Shown piece by piece: positions 35,001-43,387 of a stretch of 64,000 nt of DNA; position 1 is the first letter of the stretch, and every line of letters begins with the position of its first letter. This DNA comes from Elusimicrobiota bacterium (lineage in GTDB: Bacteria; Elusimicrobiota; Elusimicrobia; UBA1565; UBA9628): assembly GCA_027406905.1 (NCBI GenBank), contig DAHZHT010000002.1:24794-88793 (forward strand), read 5' to 3'. The translations under genes were made by a program, and so were the position numbers. The notes under the pieces were generated by a model, which saw nothing but the letters and a program-made list of their open reading frames with translations, had not been told where the DNA came from and searched no databases.

Positions 35001-35471
35001 AACACCGATAATCGGCTCCAACATTTCCGCATAACAGCAGAGCTGCATCAGATAGTACGGCTTTGTTTTCCGGGCGAGTTTTGTGTCCCAGACCTCGTAG
35101 GTCCCATTGCCTTTCTCATCGGGAGAGCGGATAAGAAAATCCGCATAGCCTCTCCATTCGCCAAGCGCGAGGCAAGGCTGATAGATCACTTCCCTCCCAG
35201 ACAGAATGGCCTCTTTTGTGGCTAATTCCGCTTTGTCTCCCCGATGAATTTCGCAGATATCTCGTTTTTCGCTTCGGAGTTTATTAAGAAACTCAAGCTC
35301 GTGTTTATTGCCGGTTTCAAAAATTAGTTTCTGCTCAGGACTTTCTTCATCCGGCTTTATTTGTTCCGGATATTCTAAATAGAACCGCTCCATCCAACTC
35401 GCAAACGGAGATTCCATAAACCGAATCAAATCGGAAGGAGAATAAATAAGCTGCCCACGCTGCTTAATCAC
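32043..35471 (-). CDS. TM0106-type RecB nuclease / RNase H-fold exonuclease / Dna2-like helicase
   Basis: An 1142-residue multi-enzyme. The RecB/Cas4-like PD-(D/E)XK nuclease (residues 1-160) shows GNKHELEFL, YADFLIRS (~107), VWDTKLARK (~127) and QLCCYAEML. A DEDD-type exonuclease follows (IYFDMEGFP ~323, ~YNREDC at 490). The SF1 helicase has Walker A LQGPPGTGKTFAA (~762), Walker B LFIDEAGQVS (~867), DKFQGQEAAVVF and MNVALSRAQALAIVVGD (~1096). The set implies unwinding with end trimming of DNA, in repair or defence. Translation starts at a GTG (35471) that overlaps the stop of the IS30-like fragment by 4 bp (GTGA). It lies 123 bp upstream of the DUF4011 helicase, same strand. Confidence 0.88.
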   Translation of the reverse strand: MIKQRGQLIYSPSDLIRFMESPFASWMERFYLEYPEQIKPDEESPEQKLIFETGNKHELEFLNKLRSEKRDICEIHRGDKAELATKEAILSGREVIYQPCLALGEWRGYADFLIRSPDEKGNGTYEVWDTKLARKTKPYYLMQLCCYAEMLEPIIGVRPFKVGVILGDGSPPQFNTADFFHYYLQLKTAFLRQMAEFNPNNSPLPDPMAEHGRWSSHAEGKLLKMDHLSQIAGITASQIKKLEKNGINTFTQLANSSNLKIPKLSAEITSKLVEQASLQLQTRQLRAQQKTEQLIPPLFKILRPPIDQPRRGLAILPPKDEGDIYFDMEGFPLIEGGLEYLWGAVFIKNNAPDFIDWWAHDAKQEKIAFEKFIDWAYARWKRNPAMHIYHYAPYEISAVRRLMGKHRTRETQVDDFLRHGVFVDLYKIVCQGLRVGEPNYSIKSIEHLYRPGRAGAVATAADSIVQYANWIERGEAQRWEDSPILTEIRNYNREDCVSACQLAEWLRTQQAQENIPYIPPALKAAEGSDDDSAKEEKNAERDRLIESLNRKAGDANLSAEDRRIHQMLADLIEFHRRDEKPSWWRLFEREMMTHEELKEDIGCIGDATLCDIPAEQVKQSLVFTYQFDPDQDTKIQAGEHVRLVGNINVNCEVFHFDENGIIKLKLGKKSLQKMGGHMPRRTSFLPDEQSRSGPLRMAIEAVASAWDKRGELPAALRRFFLRRPPALAEYGPDSALCLTNEDIMDAAVRVAASMENSTLCLQGPPGTGKTFAAARMISSLLSKGKRIGVTSNSHKAILNLLRAINKEMGGQLRGIKVGDDDDQLFFTQNPGVVLVKSSTDALNSYSGGVAAGTAWLFARPEWADQLDYLFIDEAGQVSTANLVAMSRSASNYVLLGDQMQLEQPIQGSHPGQSGFSALNYFLADYSTIPDSLGLFLPQSRRMHPKICHFISELVYEGRLKPFPGNENRRVVFPESGPLKMDAGIIFLPIEHDGNIQGSDEEADQISGLASALVGRQFMDISGKASRPLTWEDLLFVAPYNMQVRKLKKRLPKGSRVGSVDKFQGQEAAVVFVSMCSSFGEYGSRGIEFILNQNRMNVALSRAQALAIVVGDPRISTSPAHSVDGMRQLNLYCRLTREHGLKR

Positions 35472-35638
35472 GAGGATGTCCCACAGTAACTTGGCTTGCT
35501 ATTGCGATTGACTTCGCGGCAGAGGCTACTGGCATGTCGTCGGAGCTTGTGGGCGATATCTCTGTAGGATAATCCAGCGCTTCTCCAAACTGCAATCTTT
35601 TCTCGTTCATGCAATGTTATACACTTGTATTTCCTCAT
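35468..35638 (-). pseudogene. N-terminal fragment of an IS30-type transposase (helix-turn-helix only)
   Basis: A 56-codon frame from ATG 35638 reads MRKYKCITLHEREKIAVWRS then a helix-turn-helix (GLSYRDIAHKLRRHASSLCREVNRN), the N-terminal DNA-binding part of IS30-family transposases, after which it stops. No DDE catalytic domain follows; the stop overlaps the GTG start of the helicase. No terminal inverted repeats were found. Either the IS was truncated when the helicase genes arrived, or the fragment is retained as a small DNA-binding protein coupled to the helicase. Confidence 0.75.
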
Positions 35639-35779
35639 ACCTGCCTATTCTACCGCAGGTCTTCTCTTTTTCAAAGCGTTGCAATAGCATATTGAACTTG
35701 CGTTATACGCGTCAAAAAAAATCGCTTCTGTGATAGAATAGGCTTAAGAGTCGTTTGAGCTTGGCTCTGGAGGCAGACC

Positions 35780-36760
35780 ATGAACATGCGCCGCAGGACG
35801 ACATTTCCCTTTCTGATTTTAGTCCTCTTTTTTTCGCAATCCAAGTTGTGGGCCTGGGGCCCGGTAGGACACGATGTCGTGGCTTTAATCGCCGAGTCGC
35901 GGCTAAACCCGGAGGCTAAAAGCCAAATAGCCGCGATTCTAGGGACCGATGGAAATTTAGAAGAGATCGCCAATTGCGCCGATTGGATCAAATACGCGAA
36001 ACAAGACGTTTCTTGCGGAAATTTTACCTTGCCTCCAATGCCGGAGACGGCTAGCTGGCATTTTGTGGATATTCCTATTAACAGCCAAGATCCCGCGGGC
36101 TCAATAGCCTCAGCGTGCGGACCGGACGGGCAATGTTCAATTGACCAAATCGAAAGCCATCTACAGATTTTATCGGACTCTTCCGCGTCTCTTGAACAAA
36201 GGCAGCAGGCGCTGATGTTTGTGACTCATTTAGTGGGAGATCTTCACCAACCCTTGCACAACGCGACTGAAATCTTGCCGGATGGAACTTCCGACCGGGG
36301 CGGCAATCTAAAAGAAATGAGCTTCGAGTCAGGCGGGAAGACCAATCTCCACGCTTTATGGGACGATCTCATTGAGCCCGCTTCCGAGTCCAAAGACATG
36401 GACCCCGAGAGCCTCGCTCAAACCCTTGAAGGGGAAATTTCCGACCAGGATGCCGCGATTTGGTCTCAGGCTAGTTTGGCCGACATGGCCTTGGAAGGCT
36501 ATGAAATCGCCGAGAATCAAATCTATCCCGACTATCACGCTCCCGGCGGTGATGTCGTGACCTCTAGCTACGAAAATGAAATGCGCCCGATCGTAAATGA
36601 GCGTCTTGAAAAAGCCGGAGTGCGCTTGGCCGCTCTTTTAAATAAGGCTTTTAAACCCGCGCCGGCGCTCGTGCCGAACTCATCCATTCTCGGTTCCGCT
36701 AATCAAGAGCTTCCGAAGATAAAGAAGATGATTATTCCAACTCTGGGGCGCGCATGGTAG
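35780..36760 (+). CDS. Secreted S1/P1-type nuclease
   Basis: A 326-residue exported zinc-dependent nuclease. The signal peptide ends before WGPVGHDVVA, so the mature enzyme would start at Trp, whose amino group and carbonyl bind zinc in this family. Further zinc ligands are visible: NCADWIKY, WHFVDIP, THLVGDLHQPLHN, DRGGN and NLHALWDD, all conserved blocks of S1/P1 and phospholipase C-like nucleases. Only the C-terminal ~40 residues are atypical. GGAG lies upstream of ATG 35780. Likely role: scavenging phosphate and nucleosides from extracellular single-stranded nucleic acid. Monocistronic. Confidence 0.9.
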   Translation: MNMRRRTTFPFLILVLFFSQSKLWAWGPVGHDVVALIAESRLNPEAKSQIAAILGTDGNLEEIANCADWIKYAKQDVSCGNFTLPPMPETASWHFVDIPINSQDPAGSIASACGPDGQCSIDQIESHLQILSDSSASLEQRQQALMFVTHLVGDLHQPLHNATEILPDGTSDRGGNLKEMSFESGGKTNLHALWDDLIEPASESKDMDPESLAQTLEGEISDQDAAIWSQASLADMALEGYEIAENQIYPDYHAPGGDVVTSSYENEMRPIVNERLEKAGVRLAALLNKAFKPAPALVPNSSILGSANQELPKIKKMIIPTLGRAW

Positions 36761-36936
36761 AGTATACGCACTTTTCGCGTCTTCAAAGTTTCCGAAATCG
36801 AACGTAGAAGGCGTTAGGCGTTTTTAGTCGCCGCGTCGGTCTGGATTGATTATCTCTGGCATGGCGATCCGCCACTACTATGGAGTCTTGGATCACTCCA
36901 AACGTTCTTTGGAAGTCAAGAGAGGGGCAGAATTGT

Positions 36937-37980
36937 TTAATCCAAAGTTTTCAAGTCGATTGAAAACCGGTAGCGAACGTCGTTTTTCATCATTCGCTCA
37001 TAAGCCCGGTTGACGTCCTGAATTTTGATGACCTCGACATCGGCCAAGACCTTGTGCTTCTCGCAAAAATCCAGCATCTCTTGAGTTTCAGGAAGGCCGC
37101 CAATAAGAGAGCCCGCCAACGTTCTGCGCCCCATGATCAGGGGAAAAGCCGCAACCTCCAGCGGAACCGGAGAAGCCCCAACCAAGACCAAGGCTCCGTC
37201 TAACTTGAGCATCCCCAACGCGGAATTTAAATCATGTTTGGCTGAAACGGTATCAATAATGAAATTTAAATGCCCGGCCATCTTAGATACGGCATTTAAA
37301 TTAGACAAAAGAATGAACTCATCCGCTCCCAGGCGTTTAGCGTCCTCTTTTTTAGATGAAGAATGGCTCAAGACAAAAACCTCCGCACCCAAAGCCTTTC
37401 CAATTTTAACCGCCATGTGTCCCAGCCCCCCCAAGCCCAAAACGCCAATGCGCGAATTTTTCCCAACCTTAAAACGTTTAAGAGGAGAATAGGTCGTAAT
37501 TCCGGCGCACAAAAGCGGCGCGACGCGCTCAAGAGGAAGGCCCTTACCAATCTTGAGAACAAAATCTTCGTCCACCACGATATGGGAAGAATATCCCCCC
37601 TGGGTCGCCAGACCGTCACGGCCAACGCTGTTATAGGTGAATGTCCCAGGCCCCGCGCAAAATTGTTCAAGGCCTTTTTGGCAAGACTCGCATTCCCGGC
37701 AAGAATCAACCAAGCATCCTACCCCGGCAAAATCTCCTTCCTTAAATTTTTTCACCTCTTTTCCCACGCGGGTCACTCGTCCCGCAATTTCATGTCCCGG
37801 AACCATGGGATAGACTGCCGACCCCCATTCATTTCGGGCCGAATGAATGTCGGAATGGCAGATTCCGCAGTAGGCAATTTCAATTTGGACATCCTTGGGC
37901 CCGACACCCCTGCGCTCAAATGAGAACGGTTCCAGAGGCGTCGTCGCGCTTTTGGCGGCGTATCCATGACATTGGCTCAT
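36937..37980 (-). CDS. Zinc-dependent alcohol dehydrogenase, YahK/CAD type
   Basis: A 347-residue medium-chain dehydrogenase. Catalytic zinc ligands appear in CGICHSDIH and GHEIAGRVTRVG; the structural zinc lobe is CLVDSCRECESCQKGLEQFC; the nucleotide-binding motif is GVLGLGGLGHMAVKIG, followed by a Ser-rich loop suggesting NADPH. It resembles the cinnamyl-alcohol/YahK aldehyde reductases. ATG 37980 is chosen because AGGAG lies 8 nt upstream; an in-frame codon at 37998 is unlikely. Divergent from the rhodanese gene. Substrate cannot be fixed from sequence. The 176 bp before it (36761-36936) show nothing recognisable. Confidence 0.88.
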   Translation of the reverse strand: MSQCHGYAAKSATTPLEPFSFERRGVGPKDVQIEIAYCGICHSDIHSARNEWGSAVYPMVPGHEIAGRVTRVGKEVKKFKEGDFAGVGCLVDSCRECESCQKGLEQFCAGPGTFTYNSVGRDGLATQGGYSSHIVVDEDFVLKIGKGLPLERVAPLLCAGITTYSPLKRFKVGKNSRIGVLGLGGLGHMAVKIGKALGAEVFVLSHSSSKKEDAKRLGADEFILLSNLNAVSKMAGHLNFIIDTVSAKHDLNSALGMLKLDGALVLVGASPVPLEVAAFPLIMGRRTLAGSLIGGLPETQEMLDFCEKHKVLADVEVIKIQDVNRAYERMMKNDVRYRFSIDLKTLD

Positions 37981-38145
37981 ATTCTTTCTCCTAATCAAAC
38001 GAGTTTATCTACTTTACAAAATCGCGATTTTTATTTTCAAAGATTGCTCGGATTGCTCGCTAAGCGCCGCATAATTTGCCAAAATAGAAGAAGAAACGGG
38101 AAAGCTTTGTCTTTCCTGTTTAAAACTAAAAAAAGGAGAAAAACC

Positions 38146-38517
38146 ATGATCACCGAAACCAAAGAAATGAGCGCCGTGGATTATTTTAAGGCGAAACTTC
38201 AGTTCGAGACGACCCCTCACGAACTTAGCTCCGCGCTTGAGAAAAAAAGTGTTTTCCTCGTGGATGTTCGGGACTCTGAGTCCTATAAAAAGGAACATAT
38301 CACTGGTTCGATGAATATCCCGTTTGCGGATATCGTTAGCAACCTCTCCAAACTCCCCAAGGACAAGACCATCGTCCTTTACTGTTGGAACATCACCTGC
38401 GCCTTGGCGCCCAAAGCGGCCTTGATGTTGGCCGAAAAAGGCTTCAAAGTTCAGGAACTGGTCGGCGGAATCGCGGAGTGGAAGTCAAAGGGCTTCTCGG
38501 TCGGATCGAGCAAATAA
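38146..38517 (+). CDS. Rhodanese-like single-domain protein
   Basis: A 123-residue cytoplasmic rhodanese domain. The pattern VFLVDVRDSESYKKEHITGSMNIPF and the active loop VLYCWNITCALAPKAA, with the catalytic Cys in the first loop position, are clear. The active loop is longer and more hydrophobic than in thiosulfate sulfurtransferases and carries a second Cys four residues on, so it may work as a persulfide carrier. Start at 38146 is set by AAAAGGAG 8 nt upstream; the frame is open further back but those codons are AT-rich spacer. A strong terminator follows 13 bp after the stop. Confidence 0.87.
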   Translation: MITETKEMSAVDYFKAKLQFETTPHELSSALEKKSVFLVDVRDSESYKKEHITGSMNIPFADIVSNLSKLPKDKTIVLYCWNITCALAPKAALMLAEKGFKVQELVGGIAEWKSKGFSVGSSK

Positions 38518-38530
38518 GCCGTCAATACAA

Positions 38531-38561
38531 AGCCCCTCGGAAACTCCGAGGGGCTTTTTTT
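38531..38561 (+). terminator. Intrinsic terminator of the rhodanese gene
   Basis: A 10-bp GC-rich stem AGCCCCTCGG/CCGAGGGGCT with a 5-nt AAACT loop and a run of T on the plus strand. The A-rich 5' flank means it could also stop transcripts of the convergent barrel gene (38572-39477) from the other side. Confidence 0.85.
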
Positions 38562-38571
38562 ATCTCAAGGA

Positions 38572-39477
38572 TTAAAGCTTCAAACTGACGCCGACGTTGA
38601 TAAAATTTTCGGCAGTCGTTCCCGGCTGAACATAATGTTCATAGGAAGCGTTAAAAGCCAGCATCATCATATTGGCGGCAACCCCAAAAGCGTACGCGTC
38701 GGAGGCCTGCGCGCCCAATTGAAAAGTCGTATGGGTGTATGAGAGATACGGCGTTAAAAATGGAATCATCTCCATTTGAATTTTAGCGTTGACCGACATA
38801 TCCGGAAAGCCCAAGACCACATTGGTCACGCCGTCTAAGTTGGTCACCTCGGCATTTTGAACGCCCAACCCTCCCAGATTGCGGTCATAGAGAGATTTGG
38901 TGACATTGAGCGTCATCAAATTATCCATCAACGCCGCATCGACGGAACCGTGCAAATTGGTTTGTCCGAAATTAGCGCTTCCGGCATGGCCTAAAAAAGT
39001 GGAACCCTCGCCGTTATGGATTTCGTTGACACCGGCTCTTAAGTCTACGCCTCCCAGGCCCGCGCTTTCCGGTCCCCAATAATAAGGATTGGAGGCTTGA
39101 GCCGCGGCGCGCAAGGGCGGCCCTCCGCCCGGGGTTAAACTCAAAACCCCGTCGGCTCCAAAGAAGTAATTGTTATAGCCATCGATGGTGGGTGTCGCGC
39201 CTCCCGAAAGGCCCAAGCCCCAGGTTTTCTTGTCGTAAGCGGCGCGCAGGGAATAGGTTCGATAGGTATAACCCTTGGTTCCGTCTCCATGATACTCTTC
39301 AAAAGACGGCTGAAAATGAAGGGCGCCGCCGAAATCGGCCGAGGCCTGGGTTCCAACGTATCCGCCGCTTCCCATCGTTTGATTGACATTGCCATCCGCA
39401 AACATAGCGGCGGCCGGAAGAGCGCTTAAACTCCACAACGTGAGCATCAAGACGACAACACGAGTTAATATTTTCAT
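38572..39477 (-). CDS. Predicted exported beta-barrel (porin-like) protein
   Basis: A 301-residue protein, no family recognised. The signal peptide (KILTRVVVLMLTLWSLSALPAAA) is followed by Gly/Tyr/Asn-rich alternating strands and ends INVGVSLKL, with the beta-strand pattern of outer membrane proteins though not a terminal aromatic. Low charge and repeated aromatic positions fit a barrel of about twelve or more strands. It is transcribed alone, away from ugd's downstream end. Function unknown. Confidence 0.55.
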   Translation of the reverse strand: MKILTRVVVLMLTLWSLSALPAAAMFADGNVNQTMGSGGYVGTQASADFGGALHFQPSFEEYHGDGTKGYTYRTYSLRAAYDKKTWGLGLSGGATPTIDGYNNYFFGADGVLSLTPGGGPPLRAAAQASNPYYWGPESAGLGGVDLRAGVNEIHNGEGSTFLGHAGSANFGQTNLHGSVDAALMDNLMTLNVTKSLYDRNLGGLGVQNAEVTNLDGVTNVVLGFPDMSVNAKIQMEMIPFLTPYLSYTHTTFQLGAQASDAYAFGVAANMMMLAFNASYEHYVQPGTTAENFINVGVSLKL

Positions 39478-39520
39478 GAAAATATTATATATGAAAATCC
39501 ATAGAAATTTACGTCTTATT

Positions 39521-40831
39521 TTACGGGCGGCCTACGCCGCAATAGGTAAATCCCAGAGAGCGCATTTTTTGAGGGTCATAGAGATTTCGCCCGTCTAGGA
39601 TCAGCGGGTTTTTAAGAAGGCCGAAAACGCGCTTAAAATCAAGGTCTTTAAATTCCGGCCATTCCGTGACCACGGCAACCGCGTCGGCCCCTTGAAGACA
39701 CTGATAAACGTCCTTGCATAAAGTCACTCCTTTCATCTGCGGCCAGAAAGACGCCCGGTCAAGCGCCACGGGATCTGTGGCCCGAATCTTGACTCCGCGA
39801 TCTTTAAGGTGAAGGGCGATATCCAGGCTCGGAGCAAAGCGCATATCGTCGGTATTGGGTTTAAACGCAAGCCCCAGCATCGCCACCGTTTTGCCGTCCA
39901 AGTTCCAAAGATGCTCCTCTAATTTCCGAATAATCCAGGTTTTCTGAAACTCATTAACCTCCTTGACCGCTTTAAGCATTTGAAAGTCGTAACCCTTCTT
40001 TCTCGCGATCCAATAAAAGGCTTCGAGATCTTTCGGAAAACAGAATCCTCCAAAACCGATCCCCGCGTTGAAAAACATCGGCCCGATGCGGCGATCAAGC
40101 CCCATTCCCTTGGCGACCAGACCCACGTCGGCGCCCACTTTCTCGCACAAAATGGAAACCGCATTGATATAGGAAATTTTCATCGCTAAAAACGAATTGG
40201 AAGCGTGCTTGATAAGTTCCGCGCTTTTGACGTCGGTGACAAGAACCGTGGAATCAACGGGCTCATAAACCTTGCGCATCATTTTTTCAGCTCTCGGAGA
40301 AGACACTCCCAAAACAATCCGATCGGGATTCATGAAATCCTTAACCGCCGAGCCTTCGCTTAAAAATTCCGGATTGGAAACGACGTCGAACTCAACTCCC
40401 TTTTTCGCCAAACGCGCGACCGTTTTATAAACCCATTCTCCGGTCTCGACCGGAACCGTCGATTTGTCCACGATGACGGTATATCCGGATAAATTCTTTG
40501 CGACATCGGCCGCGACATTTTCAACCGCCGACAGATCCGCCGAACCGTCTTCCCGAGGAGGGGTGCCAACCGCGATGAAGACAACCTCTACCGGAGAATT
40601 TCTAATGCGCATTCCTTCCTTTATAGAGGAAACGAAAGAAAGCCGTTTGTGGCGCGCATTCTTCTTGAAAATAGACTCAAGTCCCGGCTCATGAATGGGA
40701 ACTTTTCCCGCTTTTAGAGCGGCGATTTTTTTCTTATCGGAATCAACGCAGACGACCTGATGACCAATCTCCGCCAAACACGCCCCAGTCACCAAACCCA
40801 CATAGCCGCAACCCACGACGCAAATTTTCAT
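39521..40831 (-). CDS. ugd: UDP-glucose 6-dehydrogenase
   Basis: A 436-residue enzyme oxidising UDP-glucose to UDP-glucuronate with two NAD+. The N-terminal Rossmann motif is GCGYVGLVTGACLAE; the catalytic Cys lies in GFGGFCFPKDLEAF at about residue 262; NPEFLSEGSAV and the substrate segment AFKPNTDDMRFAPS are typical of the UGD/TuaD family. Product would feed exopolysaccharide or lipid glycosylation. Divergent from the glycosyltransferase at 40907, 75 bp apart, so the two may share a regulatory region. Confidence 0.94.
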   Translation of the reverse strand: MKICVVGCGYVGLVTGACLAEIGHQVVCVDSDKKKIAALKAGKVPIHEPGLESIFKKNARHKRLSFVSSIKEGMRIRNSPVEVVFIAVGTPPREDGSADLSAVENVAADVAKNLSGYTVIVDKSTVPVETGEWVYKTVARLAKKGVEFDVVSNPEFLSEGSAVKDFMNPDRIVLGVSSPRAEKMMRKVYEPVDSTVLVTDVKSAELIKHASNSFLAMKISYINAVSILCEKVGADVGLVAKGMGLDRRIGPMFFNAGIGFGGFCFPKDLEAFYWIARKKGYDFQMLKAVKEVNEFQKTWIIRKLEEHLWNLDGKTVAMLGLAFKPNTDDMRFAPSLDIALHLKDRGVKIRATDPVALDRASFWPQMKGVTLCKDVYQCLQGADAVAVVTEWPEFKDLDFKRVFGLLKNPLILDGRNLYDPQKMRSLGFTYCGVGRP

Positions 40832-40906
40832 ATCCTTATTCCCCTTATTTTAAATCAGCAGTCCAAAAATATCTTATCAAATGTATAATCTAAAGACCGA
40901 TGGCTT

Positions 40907-42082
40907 ATGCTTAGTTGTCTCCATTATCTCTCTGCGGCCTGGGCTGCCGTTCTGCTCGCGGGTTTGTGGGCTTGCGCTCTAGCCACTTTCCGCCACTTTG
41001 GGCGAAACGCCTTTTCAAACCAGTCAAGCTTCGCCGAAAAGATGACTCTCATCCGCCCTATCCGCGGCCTCAACGACGGAATTAGAGAAGCGCTAGAATC
41101 CCTAGCGGAATCCGACACTCAACACCGGCTTGAGATATTAATCGCGATGGAATCTTCCGATGATCCCGCTTATCCTATCGCGGTCGGATTTTCCCAATAT
41201 AAGGCGGAGAGAAACGTCTCCATTATTTTAACCGGGCACAGCAAGGACCGAATGGGAAAAATACACAACATGATCGAGGCTTTTCCTAAAGCCAAAAGCC
41301 CTTTCATCGTTTTCTCCGACGCCGACGCTTGGGCCAACCCAGCGTTAATTCGGGAAACCGCCCGCGCCTTTGGTTCCGGCTATGACGCGGTCTTTGCCTT
41401 GCCTTATTTTGAGTATCCTAGAAACGCCGCGGAAATGAGTTTCGCCGTGGCGTTAAACCACGGATTTTCAACCCCCGCCGCGCTGAGTTATTATCTGCTT
41501 AATTTTCCGTTCTGTGCCGGCGCCTGGATGGGATTTTCAAAAGACATTATCAAAAAAATCGGAGGGCTTGAATCCTTTGAAAAACGCATCGCCGACGATT
41601 ACGCCCTGGGAATGGCGGCTGTCAAAGCTGGCGGCAAACACGCGTTTCTCAGCCGCCCTGTTTTCTTTCGAGAAACCACCAAAAGCGTGAAAGATTCTCT
41701 TCAACATTTGTCAAAATGGGCCTCTATCATTCATTCTTGCCTACCCAATCTTTATTGGATTGCCCCTCTTTTCTCCCCCACCCACGCGGCTCTTTTATTT
41801 TTGTTTATCGCCTGGGCGACCCATTGGCATGTTTTGGCCGCTTTACTCCTTTTTAGCGCGACTATTCTCTCCCGCATTCTGGTGGGCGTCATTCAAGACT
41901 TGAAAATCGCGCACAAAACCATGCCCTTTTACTCTTATCTTGGAATTCCCTTATTTGATTTTATCGCGACGGGAATTTGGCTGTCCGGATTCCGCAGAAA
42001 CATTAACTGGAGAAACAAAAGCTACCGGTTGTCTCGAGGATGTAAAGCGGAAGTGCGAAACGCCGATATTCTTTCCAACTGA
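40907..42082 (+). CDS. Membrane glycosyltransferase family 2 (ceramide glucosyltransferase/HpnI-like)
   Basis: A 391-residue protein with an N-terminal membrane helix, a GT-A domain (IRPIRGLNDGIREALES, VFSDADAW as DxD, ADDYALG) and two or three C-terminal helices (LFLFIAWATHWHVLAALLLFSATILS). QHLSKW resembles the (Q/R)xxRW acceptor motif of processive GT2/GT21 enzymes such as ceramide glucosyltransferase and the hopanoid enzyme HpnI. Lipid glycosylation at the inner membrane is likely; the lipid is unknown. A TATAAT lies ~20 bp upstream of the start. Confidence 0.83.
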   Translation: MLSCLHYLSAAWAAVLLAGLWACALATFRHFGRNAFSNQSSFAEKMTLIRPIRGLNDGIREALESLAESDTQHRLEILIAMESSDDPAYPIAVGFSQYKAERNVSIILTGHSKDRMGKIHNMIEAFPKAKSPFIVFSDADAWANPALIRETARAFGSGYDAVFALPYFEYPRNAAEMSFAVALNHGFSTPAALSYYLLNFPFCAGAWMGFSKDIIKKIGGLESFEKRIADDYALGMAAVKAGGKHAFLSRPVFFRETTKSVKDSLQHLSKWASIIHSCLPNLYWIAPLFSPTHAALLFLFIAWATHWHVLAALLLFSATILSRILVGVIQDLKIAHKTMPFYSYLGIPLFDFIATGIWLSGFRRNINWRNKSYRLSRGCKAEVRNADILSN

Positions 42083-43387
42083 CTACCGCGACCAAGAGGG
42101 AGTCGCGCTATTTCCTTTAATTTTCAAAAGCGCATGAGGCGCCGAACCGTCGGCATCCATCACATAAAGACGGGAAATGCCATTTCTGCCTGTCCGGCTA
42201 AAGACGATGAAACGCCCGTCCGGCGACCAAGACGGGTTTTCGCTCGATCCGTTTCCATGGGTAATATCGCGCTCATCGGTTCCGGTAATATCAGTCAAAA
42301 GAATATCTAATTTTTCCGTGGGAGAGACTCTCCCGGCAAAAGTAATCCATTGTCCTGTCGGCGACCAGGAAGGAGAATCGCACCAGTTGAGCATTGTCAA
42401 CCTCTTGACGCGATCAGTTAACAAGTCCATGGTATAGACCTCGGGGTTTCCCGCCCGATCGGATACGAAAGCGATTTGGCCGGCGTCCGGAGAGAAAGTA
42501 GGCGAGCTGTCGGCGCCTCGATCATTGGTCAATTGAGTGAGATGGCCGTTGACGAGGTTTTTGATATAGACATTCGGGTTTTTCCCGCGCGAAAGCGTCA
42601 TCAAAAGCTTGTCTCCATTGGGAGAAAAACCGCCGGCGATATTGAGCCCCTGATAACTTGAAAACGACCGCGGGCGGCTTCCCGGCTTTAAATCTAGAAT
42701 AAAAAGATCGGGGTTCCCGTTTTTATAACTGGTATAGACAATTTGTTTCCCATCCGGAGTAAAACGCGGCAAAATATCGATTGAATGATCCCAGGTCAAT
42801 CTCCTTAAGTTTTGGCCGTCATAGTCCACCAGATATATTTCCTTGTGCCTGGTTTGGTCATTAGAGAACGCGATATGGGTATGGGCGATTCCCGGCTTTC
42901 CCGTTAAGGCCTCAACGATTTCATCCGACATCTGATGGGCCATTTCCCGCCAAGAGTCGGCGTTCCCTTTGTAAAAATGCCCGAGGATGGTCGATCCAGA
43001 ATTAAGATCCAAAAGGTGAACCGTCACTTGCAATTGATCCAGGGCCGTTGAGACATCCGCAGTCAATAAAAAAGACGCGCCTTTCTTGCGCCAATCGGAA
43101 GAAATTTCCCTGGCATTAGAGCCGTTAAAGGCCGGGCCATTTTCAATTACATTAAAATAGCGGGACATCAGCAAATCCGCCCGCACGACGTCACGAAGGC
43201 TATGCGCCATAAGCGCCGCTTTTTTTTGTCCCATCGGACGGGAGAGAAACGGAGGCAAAGCTAAATTAAGAAGAGGCTGGGACTGATTTTGCCCCGAGAG
43301 CTGAAGATAAAGTTCATTGCTATCCGCCCAAAGGGGAGATTGAAATAGGAATAAAAGAGCGAACAACACCCAAGATTTTTTTTTCAC
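42083..43387 (-). CDS. tolB: Tol-Pal system periplasmic protein TolB
   Basis: A 434-residue periplasmic protein: signal peptide ending SPLWA, N-terminal D1 domain (residues ~30-160) and a six-bladed beta-propeller with the repeats DGKQIVYTSYKNGNPDLFILD, NVYIKNLVNG and FSPDAGQIAFVSDRAGNPEVY typical of TolB. It binds Pal and couples the inner membrane Tol complex to outer membrane constriction in division. Overlaps the preceding cpoB-like gene by 4 bp. The order pal-cpoB-tolB differs from the E. coli order, and tolQ, tolR and tolA are not in the window. Confidence 0.92.
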   Translation of the reverse strand: MKKKSWVLFALLFLFQSPLWADSNELYLQLSGQNQSQPLLNLALPPFLSRPMGQKKAALMAHSLRDVVRADLLMSRYFNVIENGPAFNGSNAREISSDWRKKGASFLLTADVSTALDQLQVTVHLLDLNSGSTILGHFYKGNADSWREMAHQMSDEIVEALTGKPGIAHTHIAFSNDQTRHKEIYLVDYDGQNLRRLTWDHSIDILPRFTPDGKQIVYTSYKNGNPDLFILDLKPGSRPRSFSSYQGLNIAGGFSPNGDKLLMTLSRGKNPNVYIKNLVNGHLTQLTNDRGADSSPTFSPDAGQIAFVSDRAGNPEVYTMDLLTDRVKRLTMLNWCDSPSWSPTGQWITFAGRVSPTEKLDILLTDITGTDERDITHGNGSSENPSWSPDGRFIVFSRTGRNGISRLYVMDADGSAPHALLKIKGNSATPSWSR

